From Dryococelus australis (Eukaryota; Arthropoda; Insecta; Phasmatodea; Phasmatidae): a DNA stretch of 64,000 nt. The position numbers and the translations under genes were made by a program. Positions 21,707 through 36,255 of the stretch are shown here, in pieces. The notes below the pieces were generated by a model. That model had not been told where the DNA came from. It was given only the letters and a program-made list of their open reading frames with translations, and did not search any database. How positions within the stretch are numbered: position 1 is the stretch's first letter; the number at the start of each line of letters is the position of its first letter. Location of the stretch: positions 275,704,900 to 275,768,899 of the forward strand of contig CM056993.1 in the NCBI GenBank assembly GCA_029891345.1, in the 5' to 3' direction.

Positions 21707-22784
21707 GATCTATGGTACGTATTTGCTTGGCCACTCATCTGGTTTACCCTCGTTCGAAAATACAGCTCGAGATTTTCTTTGCATTTTTGTGACAATTAGG
21801 ACAGTGACAGTGTTTGCTAGTGAATGTACTGATGCCCAATAATGACATAAACATTCTAACGAAACAAGTTCAACAGGAAACTCTAAAGAAAGCCTCAAAA
21901 TTTGAAATATATATTTACGCACGTTGTCCAGTATTTGAAAAGTCTGTATTTACGTACATTCCGTAGTTACTTCAGCAGAGGTTGTGAAGGGGTGGTTCTC
22001 GGGCGCAAGTGACGTGGTTTAGTATGTTGGTGGGTCATCAAACTTATCTTTTACTAACTGAAAATATGTAATGTACGTGGAGCCAAATAAATTATTAATT
22101 TGCCTACTAAATATTTGTTTGGGACAACTAAATAAGAACAAAAAATAATTTGGTTTCAACAACAAAATATTTTATTCGCCCTATACTTCCAATTAATTTG
22201 GTGCACCAAACAAACTTTGTTTGATTAAACAAACTTCGTTTTATTCAACGAAAGGGTTTTGTCAGTGTAGAGGCATTAGCGATAACTGGCAACGCCTTGT
22301 TCTGAAAACGCAGGAGATTATTGATGGGTGGAATGAGTAATTTTCTCCAGCAAGTGGGGGTGGAGTTGTTTCGGATAGGAGTGTACTGCATGAGAATACC
22401 ACTGATGATGGGTGCAGTTGCTTCAGAATGGAGGTGGTTTTAGCCACCTTCTCGTGTGATTGCGCAAGGAAACTCCAAAATTCAATGGGACACTTAGGCA
22501 CCACACACACTATTCTCACTCCACGGGCTGTCCAAATGTATACTGTGTAGAGGCTGTTCACGATAAAGTGGCCACTTTTTTTAAAATCAACCTTAGAAAA
22601 AGTCACTGCCTGTGCCTGCGAATATTTCAACGATTTCACTGGGTGACATGCCCCAATTAAGTTGGCAACGATTGATGGAAAGTAGTTCCATATTTAACGT
22701 CGAATAAAAAGTGTTAGGTAACCATTTGTTATAAGTTAAATTATTTATTTCGCTTTCCATCTTTTTTTTTTTTTTTTTTTTTTT

Positions 22785-22930
22785 ATCGGTTTACTTGACC
22801 GATACATGAATAAAGTGATGAGGTCCACGGCAATGTTGATTTTTCTTAAGGCGGAATAATACACGATGTACATACAAGTAGATCTCAAGCAGGGCTTTCA
22901 AAAGTGCTCATTTACCGTGAACACTCTCTA
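22785..22930 (+). repeat. Dispersed repeat, copy 1
   Basis: Shares, in order, ACTTGA(C/G)CGAT, ATAAAGTGAT, GCGGAATAATACAC, CATACAAGTAGATCT and a final GCTTTCA(A/G)AAGT-TTTACCGTG block with 28,490-28,645. Flanked upstream by a poly-T run (22,762-22,784). Confidence 0.7.
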
Positions 22931-25900
22931 GAGGTTGTGAGTACCCGTTGTCACAAAAGTTTCCCGTCGTGTTTTGAGGCCACGTATCCAAGTAAGACAC
23001 GACAGTGCACATGCAGGGGCTTCATGCTTGTCCATTTATAACGAAATTACCTAGACGCCATATGCATAGTAATCCTATTTGAACCCCCTCGACATATGGA
23101 ATTTGTTTACATTTGAACTGTTATACCACCCTGAGAAACCGCTTTTTTTGGCGAATGTTGTTGTGGACTTCAGCTGTTGAAACTAATACTAAATGTTGTT
23201 ATTGAAAGACATTATGAAAAGGATAGTTTAATATGTATGAAAATTGCTTGCATATCTTTTCTGTAGCTGTTCAAGGTAGTTATCTCTATCGAGTACTTGC
23301 TGTGTGTCCAGTAGAGGTTCGGCATGAACTTCGCAGATTGTGTGCTGTAAAATTATTATTTCGGAAAGAAAAAGTTTACCACGAAACACGTGATGAGATG
23401 CAAGGAGGGGGTTATGTGCATATTCAACACTCTCTCCGTTAGCTTAAAGTGTGTGTGATGTAAAATGAATATGCAGTATCTTGTGAGTATTGGGAGTTGT
23501 GTACATTACATACAAAATATTAACTTACACTGGGCTTTCTTGAGGAGAACTGGCAGATAATTGATTCTTATAATGATATTGAAACAGTCCATGAGAATTG
23601 AGAATATAAATGAGTATGTAACGTAAATGTACTAGGCAGATGATTTGTATTTCATTCTCCCCTGGGGCAACGTTGTGACGTATAAGTTTGATGATTGCCA
23701 TCATCTCGACGTTTGTCACCTCGGTGTCGCCTCCAGCGCGTCTGCCAGCACATTCGCCTTGTTGGGTGGCGTGTAGGCAACCCGCGATTTAGAATTGAGA
23801 AGCGGGATGGTAACGTCTATGGTAGTAAGGCGATGGGTAATTTGCACGTCACCGCAGTCTAACAGAGTACATAAGTACACAGAGGGGAAAATGTCATGGC
23901 GGTTCCGTTAATGTGGGCGTCCCTATTTGTTAATTGGTACCATGAGGCTCTGGAAACGGGCCTTGTGTCTGATTGGCTACTGCATACTGCTAAAGGATCT
24001 CTGCTGGCTGGCGAGTAGGTTAACCAGGCTCTGTGCTGATTAGTTTTTATTTTTCGTTTTGTTCGCTTTTATCCCACTCGTAGTCTTTATTGCAACTTTT
24101 ATTAGTATGCTGATTTATCGCTTTAGTTAGACCATTCTTCTATAACTTGTGTGTATTTTCAATATTTAAATATTTAGCCTTTTCTCTCAACTCTCTGACT
24201 TCCATTTCACTCAGCTTTGGTATGACAATTTTTCTCTATATATTTACAAACAAAATTATTTGAAAAGTAAACTTAAATTTGGTTTCCGAAAGTAAATGTA
24301 TTTATTGTGTAGTGTTATTAGTAATAATATCATCACTACTTTCATCGATGAAATTTCCCTTTTTCTTGAGATACATATTTTTCATATACTCGTGCATACA
24401 TTACAGACCATACCGGGAAGATGAATTGCGAATACGAAGGCCTGCCTTTGGCCTCGACGACCACGGACTATATCGTACTGGTCGCTGTCAACAGAACATT
24501 GCTATGAGTGTTTTAAATCCATATTAAATTAAATTCATAAATAAAATGTAAGCGATAGTTGAACATAATTTAATGAAAAATAGAATCCTTAAGTGACAAT
24601 AACTGTCTTAAATAGTTGTGGTAAATGATTTATTTTACAAATAGGGAAACGTGTTACACCTGGGATAATTTTCCAAAGGTTTTGTTCAAAAAGTGAAGTT
24701 ATCATAAATGTGCTTAACTAAAAATCACAGCATACGCGTCTGAATAGCTGAAAAATATGCACCAAAATAATATCATGAGCATAAATATAAATTACTGAAC
24801 ATACAGCGTGGCTGAGTCACGAATGGAGGAGGCAAACACTCCAATATTTGAAGGTCATTTTTACAAGCCACAAAAACCGATAAAATTGCGAATTTCCTCC
24901 CAAGCCAGCATCACACACTCAAGATCCGACATTCGACATTCATTCGTTCAACTTTCAAAGGAGTCTAACTCATAGTGTGGTACTAACCTTAGATGCCTGT
25001 CCTGCAAGTATAAGCATCTTACGTGATTAGTCGTGACGCTGGCGATGCCAAGGGATGTATGACTAGAAGTGGCTGCCCAAGAAGGACATCACAAAGAAAA
25101 ACATGTATCACGCACATTGGTTCAAATGCAGATTCTTCTATACTGTAAGGCTGCACCGGCACCATTGCGTGGTAACAACTGACTCTAGAGGTGATCTGGA
25201 AGAGCGAAATTCTGACTTCTTGCTAAGGATTGTAAAGGAAAGGAAGCCGAGAAAACCCAACGAGAACTTCAATTCCACGTGGCGTGTTTTTCGTTTAAAA
25301 AAATAACCGCTATGTCTCTATGGCCCGTTTCCCGAGTCATTGTTGTAGTTTTGAGCTATCCGATGGTCCTGAGACTGCTAGATTGTCCAGTTCACAATCG
25401 ATCAAATTATAGTTACAATAAACAGTAATCTACTTCAACACACTTCGGTTGAAAAAAATTTTAACTGAATTATTTTTGCGTACACCAGGACATACATAAA
25501 CACTTTGAGTTTTTTTCTAGATTTTACGGAAGAACAGTATGAATTGTGACCAACACTTGCCCCGTGTCAAAATTAATTGAACGATAATACAGTTCTCCGA
25601 ATAATTTTAGCATAGGCCTATCACGCGTCTGTCACTGGATAAACAAATTAACATATTAATTCATTGGATATATTCCTAGTAATGCATTCTGTTATATCAA
25701 AGGATAAATATTTCCATTTTCACACTTTTTATATAAAATGCATTTTATGTCACTCATACCAAGTAAAGCGACTTAAACCAAGCATTTTTATTTACTTGCA
25801 CGTTTTAAAATTTGCGTGAAAGTTGAAACGTTCTGTTGAAATGTTCCTGCATGGTAAAAATCTCAGCGAGCTGCGCCTAAATATGGGTGGTTAATGAGTT

Positions 25901-26367
25901 TATTTAGTAATTTTGAAATAAATATTTGAAAATATTTCCCGCAAGAAACTTTGTGTATTTTATTGTTTGAATTCGCTGTGTTTATTTGCAGTAATGTTAG
26001 CAAATAATTAGAAACTTTTTTTTTTGTGATTTAAAGTTTTTTTAACGGGTTAATGATGGTGATGGTTTCTTGTTGGACGAAGATTAAAAAAAAAAAATTT
26101 TTTTAGTTTCAAATATGTATCGAAGTGTAAACTGGAGTAGCAGTAATGAATTGGTTTTTCTAAACATTACACTGTTTTTAATTGCAATAGTAATGTTCAC
26201 GCGAGGCGGGATGTAAATGAGGGTCTGAAAGCACAAACTAAGCAGTAATTTCAAAACAGTCCAGTTTAGGTATTCTACTCCGGTTGCGAACAAAACGAGA
26301 TTATTTTTGGAAGAGTTTGACTTTGGGAAAATTTTTGATGCGAGCTGCCCTCACGTTTCAAAGAGAC

Positions 26368-26398
<31 letters not shown>

Positions 26399-26870
26399 CC
26401 CCCCCTGGTATATAGAGAACTTGTATTTATTAGCGTGTTAAAGTTTGTCTTGGACGCAAATTGTGGTATACGCTTTCCTTAGCCAAAAGATTAAGTATTG
26501 ACATTATTTTGCAAGTATTAATGTCCTCCTTGGCACTGAGCATTAATAAGCAAACTTATTTTGTTTAAAAAGGTTTAAAAACAGTTAAGAGCTAATAATA
26601 ATAGCTGTCATAAAAAGGAATATTTCGAATTAGTTTTCAGGTTTAAATAAAGTGAATACTTTAAGTCAGTGAATTCATAAGTCCAGTTTTAAGACGTAAT
26701 ATTAAACATCATTTGATCATTGATCATTATATTTCCACTCTAGTGAGAAGAAAAAGGTTTATTTATTCCGTATATTCTAACAAATACAAATAGGAGGTTT
26801 TTATACAATTATATTTATTTTATTAAAATTGCAACTATTTCATTTGCTTATTTACTAAACAGAAAAATGC
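22931..26870. other. Non-coding region, no gene supported
   Basis: Short open frames (23,233-23,442, 24,279-24,527, 25,103-25,306) lack recognisable domains. The sequence CGAAGGCCTG(C/T)CTTTG(G/A)CCTC near 24,437 also occurs near 19,503, suggesting two remnants of one repeat. A poly-T run lies at about 26,371-26,398 beyond this span. Confidence 0.35.
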
Positions 26871-26874
26871 CGTA

Positions 26875-26915
26875 TAGATAGAGTGAGCACTTTTGAAAGC
26901 CCTCGCATTTGGAAT
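26875..26915 (-). repeat. Dispersed repeat fragment, inverted copy
   Basis: On the minus strand it reads GGGCTTTCAAAAGTGCTCAC, as in the 22.9-kb copy, but the similarity is short. Confidence 0.5.
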
Positions 26916-27063
26916 AATAGTCAATAAATGCATTTTATTTTAACCTTAGACGTTAACTTCCACGTGCGGTGGAATATATGCATTATGTTTATAACTTACG
27001 TGACAATTTTTCTTTTAAAAGTGTAGTTAAAGGATAGAAAATGGCTGAAAGTAAAAAGTAACT

Positions 27064-27100
27064 AGGGCCTCAGAAGTGCTCACTTTACCGTGGACAGCCC
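27064..27100 (+). repeat. Dispersed repeat fragment
   Basis: Contains GGGCCTCAGAAGTGCTCACT followed by TTACCGTG, the 3' motif of the family seen at 22,785 and 28,490. Confidence 0.5.
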
Positions 27101-27379
27101 ATACACATGCAGCATCAGTGCCGCGTGGTGGCGAGAATTATTAGTTGGTCAACTGTTAGCATTGAGTTTTCCAACCTGAGATGAGAACAAACCTTCGACC
27201 AGTCAACCACGAACTAGCCATAATAATACTCATTCATAGCAAATCCAACATTTACAGTTATTCAAAATGTTACCGTGATGATACTGCGAACTTTCCTGGA
27301 TGATGGAGAAAGACAAAATCATGAATTTGAGATAGGAACTCTGATCCGGAAACGCATCAGTCGGAATATATATACCAAA

Positions 27380-27402
27380 AAAAGAGAGAGAGAGAGAGAG
27401 AG
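27380..27402. repeat. (GA)n microsatellite
   Basis: About 11 AG units. Confidence 0.85.
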
Positions 27403-28489
27403 AACTCTTATGTGTAGAGCTAGTGATTTTTTCGCGGAAAAATATGAGTACATGGTAGACTTCAATACTATAAGCTGCCAACAGCAGTTTACCCTTTACC
27501 ATTGTTGAGAAGGCGTTTTCATATCTGACCAGGCCACTCAGAATTCGGCAACATCGGCACGGCTCCTACGTGATTAGTGTGCGTATAGTCGACAGGTATC
27601 AAAACGTAACTCAGCCAATAAAAATAGGTATATGGCACTACAGTATTTTGGAATATAACTTGTCTTGAAATCTTTTGCCGAAATTTCACTACCCCTACTC
27701 ATTTTGTATAGTGCTTTGCTGTAATGAACGAAACGTTTCGTAAATTATTTCACTGTCAAATTCTGTTGTAATTAAGCGGTGTGGCCTGTTACTTCACTAC
27801 TTTGTTTTGAGTAGGTACATGCTACAAATAAATACTCCGCCTTGTACCCAAAGGCTGCAAGCAAAGTTTAGGTAGTCAAATAGGTATGAATAAAGTAAAT
27901 TTAGGGAAATTTTGCTTTTATATTTTTTGTTCTTGAACATGAGAAACTTCAATGAAACCACACAATTAATATTTCGTTTAAATATATATTCCAGTCTTCC
28001 CGTATTTTAACATTGCGAACTAGTTACCTTTCTACTTAAAAACGTAAACATGCACTCGGGAGAGAACGTTATGCTGAAGTGGAAACTAGTTAGGAAGGTG
28101 GCCTACACACTGAGAGGCGCGACGTAATTTAGAGCCAATATTTAATAGCACGTGAATGGAAATGGAAAGAAGTAATTAAAAGTGGAGTTTTCCCTTCGTG
28201 GTAGGAGGGAATATACGGAAAAGGATTGTACATTCATTTGAAAAATGTCAGAGCATCAAGTCGACGTAACCGACCTCCCATCGTAACGTTCCTTTCAGTT
28301 TCGACCGATCGAGATAAGTCGAGAAGACAAAGTTGGTAGCTTCGGAGAGATAATAGTACTATTTTCTAACGGTAAATTTAGCGTTTTAGGTAAACAGTTG
28401 TAAATACCGAACTGATTTATTTTGCTTTATGTTGTCTTTCGTGTATAAATTGTTCAAATGAGCAAATTTGTAAACTATTTACTTTTATA

Positions 28490-28645
28490 ATAATTTAAGA
28501 GTTTCACTTGAGCGATGCATGGATAAAGTGATCATGTACATGGCAGTGCATTTTCCAGACTGCGGAATAATACACAATGCATATACAAGTAGATCTTAAC
28601 CAGTGCTTTCAGAAGTATTCAGTTTACCGTGAAAAACATTTTGCA
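28490..28645 (+). repeat. Dispersed repeat, copy 2
   Basis: See the 22,785-22,930 copy. About 150 bases align with scattered substitutions and a few indels. Confidence 0.7.
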
Positions 28646-29440
28646 GGCTTCTCGCTCGCGACAAAAAAAAAGTTTGAATCAGGCATTCACTTGAACAGAG
28701 GACTTTATGAGGTAGTTTATGATTAGTTTGACAGTTCTAAACTAAATGGTAAAATGAAACCTTTGAAACCAAATCACAGCTGTGAAAACTTAAGACAAGT
28801 ATTACTGCATAATTAATATACGTTTTTTTTTTTTATAATTTATATCGCATTGAATTCGAAATCGGATTCCAGTACGAGTGAAGTAATAAATGTAAGCTCT
28901 GGAAATTATTTATAGCTATTACATGGCAGTCATAAGTTTTAACTCAAAATTTACACAAATGTGACTAAAATTTCTTACTCTCAGTTCGTTATTGAACGTT
29001 ATTTAAGAGTCACCAAATATCGCCGGCATTCCTTAGCGTTCAAAAAATGGTCACATATGCGCAAACGACAAAAGTTATTATACTTATATAAACACCTTCC
29101 TACAACAAAAATCAGAAGAGTGCGAGAAACCTGTTGTAGTAGTACAGATACTTGTTATTTGTTTATTTTGAAGCTAGCGTATTTTCTGTTTATTTTTATG
29201 ATACTTGTATTTGCAGAAACGTATTGTTTACTTATTTGAATTTCATTTATTTTACGCCCTCCAGATACTAAAATAATAACAAGTGGTTTGTTTATATATT
29301 TTTGTTGATATTTTCGGATTCTTTCAATTAACAAGCAATAGAGTAACTCAGATATAGAGGACAGTATGAACAAACCCTGCTGAAGACTTTCGATTCTCAT
29401 AATAGTTGTAAACTGCAGATAATTTCAATTCAAGACACTG

Positions 29441-29443
<3 letters not shown>

Positions 29444-29508
<65 letters not shown>
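29444..29508. repeat. (TA)n microsatellite
   Basis: About 32 uninterrupted TA units. Confidence 0.95.
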
Positions 29509-29511
<3 letters not shown>

Positions 29512-29606
29512 TAGTGTTGTCACGTTCTGATTGTTACTTCAAAAACTTCTCAGATAAAATATCGAAGAGAATCCTTAATGCTGAAACTGTTACTCTCATC
29601 ACAGAG

Positions 29607-29618
29607 AATATATATATG

Positions 29619-29656
<38 letters not shown>
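29607..29656. repeat. (TA)n microsatellite with interruptions
   Basis: TA repeats with a few TG units at both ends. Confidence 0.9.
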
Positions 29657-29662
<6 letters not shown>

Positions 29663-29857
29663 GCATCTCAGGAAGTACATGTTTCTAAAATATGTATGCA
29701 CAACGTTATTAGTAAAGTTAAACCAGGCGGATTAAAAAGAAAAAAAAATCACTTATTCTCTTCCACCATTCCGAAATGAGTGAATATTTCATGACTGCTT
29801 CCACGTAATATTTAATTGGCTTAATTGATAATCTATATTTGCATTTATCTACACTAA

Positions 29858-29900
29858 TACACTATCTACCAAAAAGTAATTAGGCTGCACTACCCTCAAT
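29858..29900 (+). mobile_element. Solo terminus of a Tc1-type element
   Basis: TACACTATCTACCAAAAAGTAA starts at a TA dinucleotide and matches the terminal repeats of the element at 63,296-63,849. No transposase remnant and no opposite terminus were found nearby, so this is a truncated copy. Confidence 0.6.
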
Positions 29901-32900
29901 AATTTTTTAATTCGTTAAATCCTTCTGGCCTGCCGTCACACGACCTCAAATTAAATATTGGTATCCCAATAATGTTACTAAGCAACTGAAACTCACCTAA
30001 TATGTGTAATGGCACGAAACTATTAGTAAAATATTTGCGGAACAACATCATCGAAGCAATGATATTAACTGAGCGTGCCGCCGGACAGCTAGCTCATATT
30101 CCCCGTATACCTATGAAAATAATAAAACAATAAACATAGTATACAGAGAAGATCCAGCAAAGTAATGTGAATTACAAAACCTATGAAAAATAATAATTTG
30201 GAATAAGAGGCTCACATTTCCTATTTACGAAAAAACGAAATTAATTTGAGGATTATACTTCCCTGTACTTTCAATGTAAATTTAATAAAACCCATGAGAA
30301 AAATAAATAACTAAGTCACGGGCGGTTGCTATTAAAAATAATATGTTAAAAATGAATAGCTCTCTTTAAGCTGTAATTACGAAGATAAATTTTTAATTAC
30401 TTTTAAAATGTAAATTTGAAATTTTGTAATAAAAATATGATAATAAAACATATTAATGGTATTATTAATTGTGTAAATAGATGCCCAGCGAAGATGGCGA
30501 GGGTACTGCTAGTAACTATATAAATGGCAGCACGTTTAAAAACAAAATACTGTATCTTGAAATCTAGTGCAGAGATTATCTTCATGCTACTGGAACAGCT
30601 CTTCTTCTATCCCATAACTAACAGTCCAAGGAAAACTGTAGTCTTGCATTTGAAGACAGTAGTTCCATGTTTCCCTTAAAGGTCACTCCAGTTTCGTAAA
30701 TATGGTAAATTGGTTGCTGCCTATGTGAAACATATTATTGATACAGTAACTAAGTCTTATTTTCTTTTTACGAGCTTCGCTATAAATAAGCAACTTATTC
30801 ATGAAACCTTCATTTAAGTAGTTACTCGAAATGATTTATTTACATTTTTAGTATGTTGGTCACTTATCTTACAATCTGATCTTATTAACATAATAGCTAC
30901 CATTAAATATTGTTTGTGTTAAGACAGACTTCTTTTTCGTCTCAAGGAACTTTAAGTATGCGTAAGCTTCAATGGGTTTCGTTAAATCGAAATATATGAC
31001 CTTTGGCAAAATCCGTAAGAAATTTACTGCGCCAAAGTTTCATTTAAAGAATATATTTATAATTCTTAAATTTAAAATGGGCTACTTGTTTTTAATAATA
31101 TTGCTTTACCAGTGTTGCTTATATCCATATGGTTATGACAGCATTACTGTTTTTAAATATCCGCACAAGCTTCTTGTTTATTTTATCCGCATATCTTCAC
31201 ATTATTAATATCGAAGCAAACCAGCTAACTGAACAGTGCGTTTTTGCTGTTAATTAACAAACAGAATGGAACACATGCCGTATTTTCACGTCCAGTCGAT
31301 CAAGTTTCTAGTTACCCAGAAGGACTTGCGTGTTCCTATTTGCTCAGCTAGTGTGCAAAGTGCTTTGTGGTTCATATTCCCCGTTTTCCTTCCACCGCCG
31401 CCTAAACACACACAGATTCACTTCATCCCACTCCTGGCTCGTGTTTCGGGCAGATGACTGGCTCACTAGTCTCCCGAGTGTTCCCCATGACACTCTTCTC
31501 GAGGAACAGGTTTGTTAGGTTGGTAGTAGAGAAAATATGTCTTATAAGCCGATCATAACCACATTAGTACAGTCGCATCACTACAAGTAAAAGTAAACAA
31601 CTTCAGTGCATTATCCGTATCTCTCAACTCGTAAAGACCCGATCGCGAAGGTTAGAATTGTAAAATGTGTAATTTCTGTTTTACTGTTCACACTTTTTGG
31701 CAATGATCGTTCGGCAGGTCTTTGCTATGGTATATATAGCAGACGTAAGAATCACTGCTGTCAAGGTTACAATTAATTAGGATTTTTCGGCTTGCGTTTT
31801 GATTTTCAATGTCACTAGTGGTTGCTAAAGACTTGAAAAATGTAAAATGATTCGTAATCATATCAACAAATTTTGTGAGGTGCTTCTACACCAGGGTTGT
31901 AGCAGGGAGGAGGGGATATTAATGGGAGTTGTAAGACTTTCTTAGCCCCTAAAGTTGTTATCAGTTAGTATTAAAGTTATTTAAAACCCTTTAACTGTGA
32001 TAAAAATTTGTATTTGGCGTAAAATATGATACATTTTTTATATTGTAAAGTAATTTTTCTCCTAGTATTTGCACTAACAAAAAAATATGTCAGCGGCACT
32101 AAAGTCAGTGTAGCCTACCTCCCTTCCATCCAGTCAGCCTTACCCTTCCGTTGAGAAATTCGTGGCTACTTCACTGCAAAAGTACTTTTGCCAAATATGG
32201 TAGAAGGACAATATGAGAAACTGAGGCGTTTTAACATTGTCAACATGTGAGACACGCTACAACAGCGCTCCTAGCGGCTTGTGCTGACGAATTCCCGGGA
32301 AGTTCAAATTTACATGGCGTGTTGTTTTGCCGAGTTTAATATAATAGTTGCTTATTCGTGTTACTATGCCGCACTTAAGAATGCGTTTAAAGCATAAACA
32401 TTGTCACTTGAAACTAGGACAATCAGTTGTAACAGAATCATGTTACTGGGCACAGACTTAGATGTTGCAAGTTACAAAGGACAAATGTTAATCAATTATA
32501 AGTAAGAGAATGGAATGCTAAACTGTATTTATTTTGTCAGATACATGAACGACTGCATCTAGTCAATAAATTCTTGAGAATGGAGCTGTCACAGAGCGTA
32601 TTTTTCTGCAAAAAATCGGAAAGAATATAACCAAAAATGTTTTTTGGATAGAAAGATCTCCACAACTTATCTGTACTTTATTAACGAAGGATTAATTAAA
32701 AATAGCTCTACTACAATTAGTGATTTAACACTGTGGCTTTTATTAGCTCTATAAGCAGCAATATCTTATAGATGTTTAAGATTAACCTAGCAAAAAAATA
32801 AGTTGCCTAAATATTAACTTACTGCTTTTGAAGTTTTTATCATTAAATTAGCAACAAAATAAATAGTTCACAAATTTCTATTCCTAACAGATATGGTTTC

Positions 32901-35900
32901 TATTCTTCTTTCGTAGAAGGTATATTTTGGCTGGAAATACATTTTCAATAGAGAAACATTTTGGGGAAATAAATTTTTACGTGATAAAAATGTATACTCA
33001 ATTATTGTTTAAGTTTTAATTTCCTGAATTTACAACTAAGATAAATAAACACATATCCAGGGCATTGCATTTTATTTCAAAGTGCGTATTCGTTTCTACA
33101 GAATCTCGCCGGAAGGTGGTGGCGCATCCGTAGGTCCGTCGAAAGTTAACGTTTGACGGATTAAAAAAAAAAAAAACGTTGCCCAGCGATTGGTCGAAGA
33201 TCATGTGACCACCTAACGGGTGAGATGAATGATTGCGAGTCCACCTTTACACATATAAATCAGTTTTGTCATGCAGTTATGCCACAACTACACTGCCTCA
33301 AGTAAAACAGATGCAGCTATGGTTAACCCACTGGCAGCCATACTTCAGCCATAAGTAACAAATATTTGAAACTTCTTTCACTTCTTAATAATCTGACTGA
33401 ACCAGTTTTGAAATTCTAGGGGCTGTAATAAAAATTATACTCAAAGTACTATTCTGTAGCTTGATAATATCTAGTGCCTGTCCATCAACAAAACAAAGTA
33501 TCTTTGTAGTACAAAGCAATTTGGGATTGGGAGGAATTTTAATAAAAATGGGTGTGCTATCAAATTTGTAACCATACTAAAGGCACAGTTAAGTACAGAA
33601 GGGCAAGAGTATCGCCTCCTCCTCCCCCCGCTCATTTCCAAATGCTGGTTTCATAGACACTAATTGATCACTTCATCATTTAGCAGGTTTTTATAAATTA
33701 TGGTAATCTGCTCACCTCACTCCTTTTAAAATGTTTTATTTTCTACGTATTTATGCAAAAAGAAACAGACACACCCAAACATACCACATATAGTGAGATT
33801 GCTGTGTTCAAAGTTACAATTTAGTAGAATAGTATTTTGACATGTAGCAGTGTTCAGTTTGGATACTATTAAGTTACTTGTTCATAAGTGGTTGCGATTT
33901 GGTAATTTAGGATTTTAGTAAGTATCGTTCCATAGTAAAATATCAAATGCGCCATTATTTTACTTGACTAACTCAGGTCACGTTGCCTCTTAGAATACTA
34001 TGTCAGTGCCTATGGAGAGTACCTCAATTAAATTTCGTAAAAATTTTAAGTTTGATCATTACTTTGACCACCACACATGGTGCTTTCATATAGTACATAC
34101 ATGCATTGCAACACAATTTCCTACTTAAGGCATCCATTTTATTAGCTAGTGTAGATAATCCATGGAGGAAACAGCAGCATTGACTGAAAAATGCTTACAG
34201 CTTTCAACAACACAATAGTACGCCTATACCAAATATGAAAATGTACAATCGCCTCTGATATCATGCCACTTAAGTGACATTTGAGAGATTATAGATGAGA
34301 TATATAATTTAAATACTACACAAATAATAAATAAGGTATACTATGTTAAGGAGAGTATTTCAGAACATAACTAGATGACAATTTTTAAACATTTTAATCA
34401 ATCATTTCCCACCATTTACTAATGAAATTTACGCAGTACAGCTGGTGCTAGGATGAAAATGCAATTGGTCGAAATATTTGATAGTACATACTAACATATG
34501 TACTCAAGCCATTCAGCTTATTTGCTTCACCTCTAAAGTTTTCCATACATTAAGCACATTTAATTTTGTAATTCACTTTAAAATACAAAACTTATTTCCA
34601 AATTTTTATAACATTAGATCATCATGAACAAATCACTTCTAATAACCAGCCTGAATTTTATCACAGATTTTCATATGCTTCATGGCAATAAGGCTAGAAA
34701 ACATGTTGCAGAATTCAAAAGCAACTGAACTGGAAATAACTTACCTTAGTCATGAATTTAAGTTACTTTCTGTTCAAATTCATGGCACTTGTTATTGTAA
34801 TGCAATTTGCAAGTATTTTCTCCAATACTGTGATCACCGCAAACAAAACTCTGTAAATAGACTAACAGGTCAAAAGAAATGTGTGCATATCACTATAAGT
34901 GACTTACCTTCATTGCAGAATGTGGCAAAATAATAAATTGGAAAACACCTAATTTAAGTTAATACTATAGGCGTATGCACAAAGTTAAAATACTGAGTAC
35001 TTCAGGGAGTAAATAAGAGGAATAGACATTTAAAAAAAATCCTTTATTTACTTGTAAAAAAAATTATAATAAATATCACTGAAATGTAACGATAACTCTC
35101 AGGAGTGAAATATTATTGTTTGAAATTTTTTACACAGTTGTGTAAACAATTGTGAGTACAAGGGGAGAGGAGGGGGGAATGTTGCTACTACTTTTGATTG
35201 GTTTCGACGGTAACCCTCACTCGACATCTCGTTCACACTCTGCAATATATACACTGACTTGCCAACTGTAGGCAACATGATGACACCTCCACTGCTGAAA
35301 TTAAAGTGTCTGATGTGTGGTGTCAGTACATGGTGTTTAGCACACAGAATGAACTTTGATGTACTGGCTGGAGAAGAATTATTCTTGCCACCGAAAGCTG
35401 TACTCAACAACTCTCCACCCATTCAAATTAAAATTACTTGCAAACTCAGTATGTAGAGAAATTAAAACATTTGCACAGTAAAACAGTAATGATATGTAGA
35501 TCTTAGGGTGTGTAAAGGGTAAGCGACTACCTAGAAAGGAAACTATTACAGTTTTCACTCAGTGTTTCTTTAATAAGTCATCGAAAATATTTGGTAGTTG
35601 ATGCAAACACAACCCAAATGACATACAAATTAATATTCAAATGCATAGTTTCCCAAATGTAAACAATATCATTCCAAAGTATGAAAATACACTGAAAGAA
35701 GTATATAAACAATACAGACATGTACATAAACAAAATAAATATGCTGAAAACTGGGCAATTTTAAAAAATGGGGGTTTTTAAAAAAATCTCAGAAAATTGT
35801 ATAATTCCACTCTACTAACTACACAGAAAACGAATTTACTAGGTGCATCAACATTTGACCAATAGGAACCCCATAAACGATAGTGTAGAGGGCTATGAAG

Positions 35901-35959
35901 ATAAGGGAAATTGTGGGGTAAAATAGGTGAAAAATATGTAAGTAATGTAATACTTATTT

Positions 35960-36255
35960 ATGAAAATACATTAAATTGCAAAAAAAAAAAACTGAACCAT
36001 ACATGAACTAAATAGACAATATTACCAATTCAAGCTACAAATACAATAGTGGGGAGGGCTATGAATATCAGGGAAATTGAGGGGTAAAAAAATACAAAAT
36101 ATTTACATTTTCATTATAAGATTTTACCCCTCAATTTCCCTCAAGTTCATAGCCCTCCCCACTATCGTATTTCTAAATTGTATTGGTAACGTTGTCAATT
36201 TAGGCACGCTGCTTATTGTTCAGTTCAATCCTTTTGCAATTAAACATGTTTTCAT
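35960..36255. repeat. Foldback inverted repeat, ~130-bp arms
   Basis: Left arm 35,960-36,089 and right arm about 36,122-36,255, separated by about 32 bases. Shared landmarks are ATGAAAA, AATTGCAAAA, TTACCAAT, ATAGTGGGGAGGGCTATGAA and GGGAAATTGAGGGGTAAAA. The arms are diverged, so it is not freshly made. A further partial direct copy of the inner block lies at about 35,880-35,925. Confidence 0.8.

Larger units (their letters stand above)
20300..22780. other. Non-coding region with minisatellite and GC-rich patch
   Basis: It holds the minisatellite at 20,630-20,800, a GC-rich patch at about 21,260-21,640 with no recognised domain, and a perfect 18-bp palindrome at 21,689-21,706. No gene is supported. 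Confidence 0.4.
28650..35950. other. Non-coding region with microsatellites, no gene supported
   Basis: AT-rich, with (TA)n tracts, a solo Tc1-family terminus at 29,860 and short frames without recognisable domains. A 107-codon minus frame at 35,099-35,422 and a plus frame covering 35,259-35,456 overlap each other. Neither shows a known motif. Confidence 0.35.
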
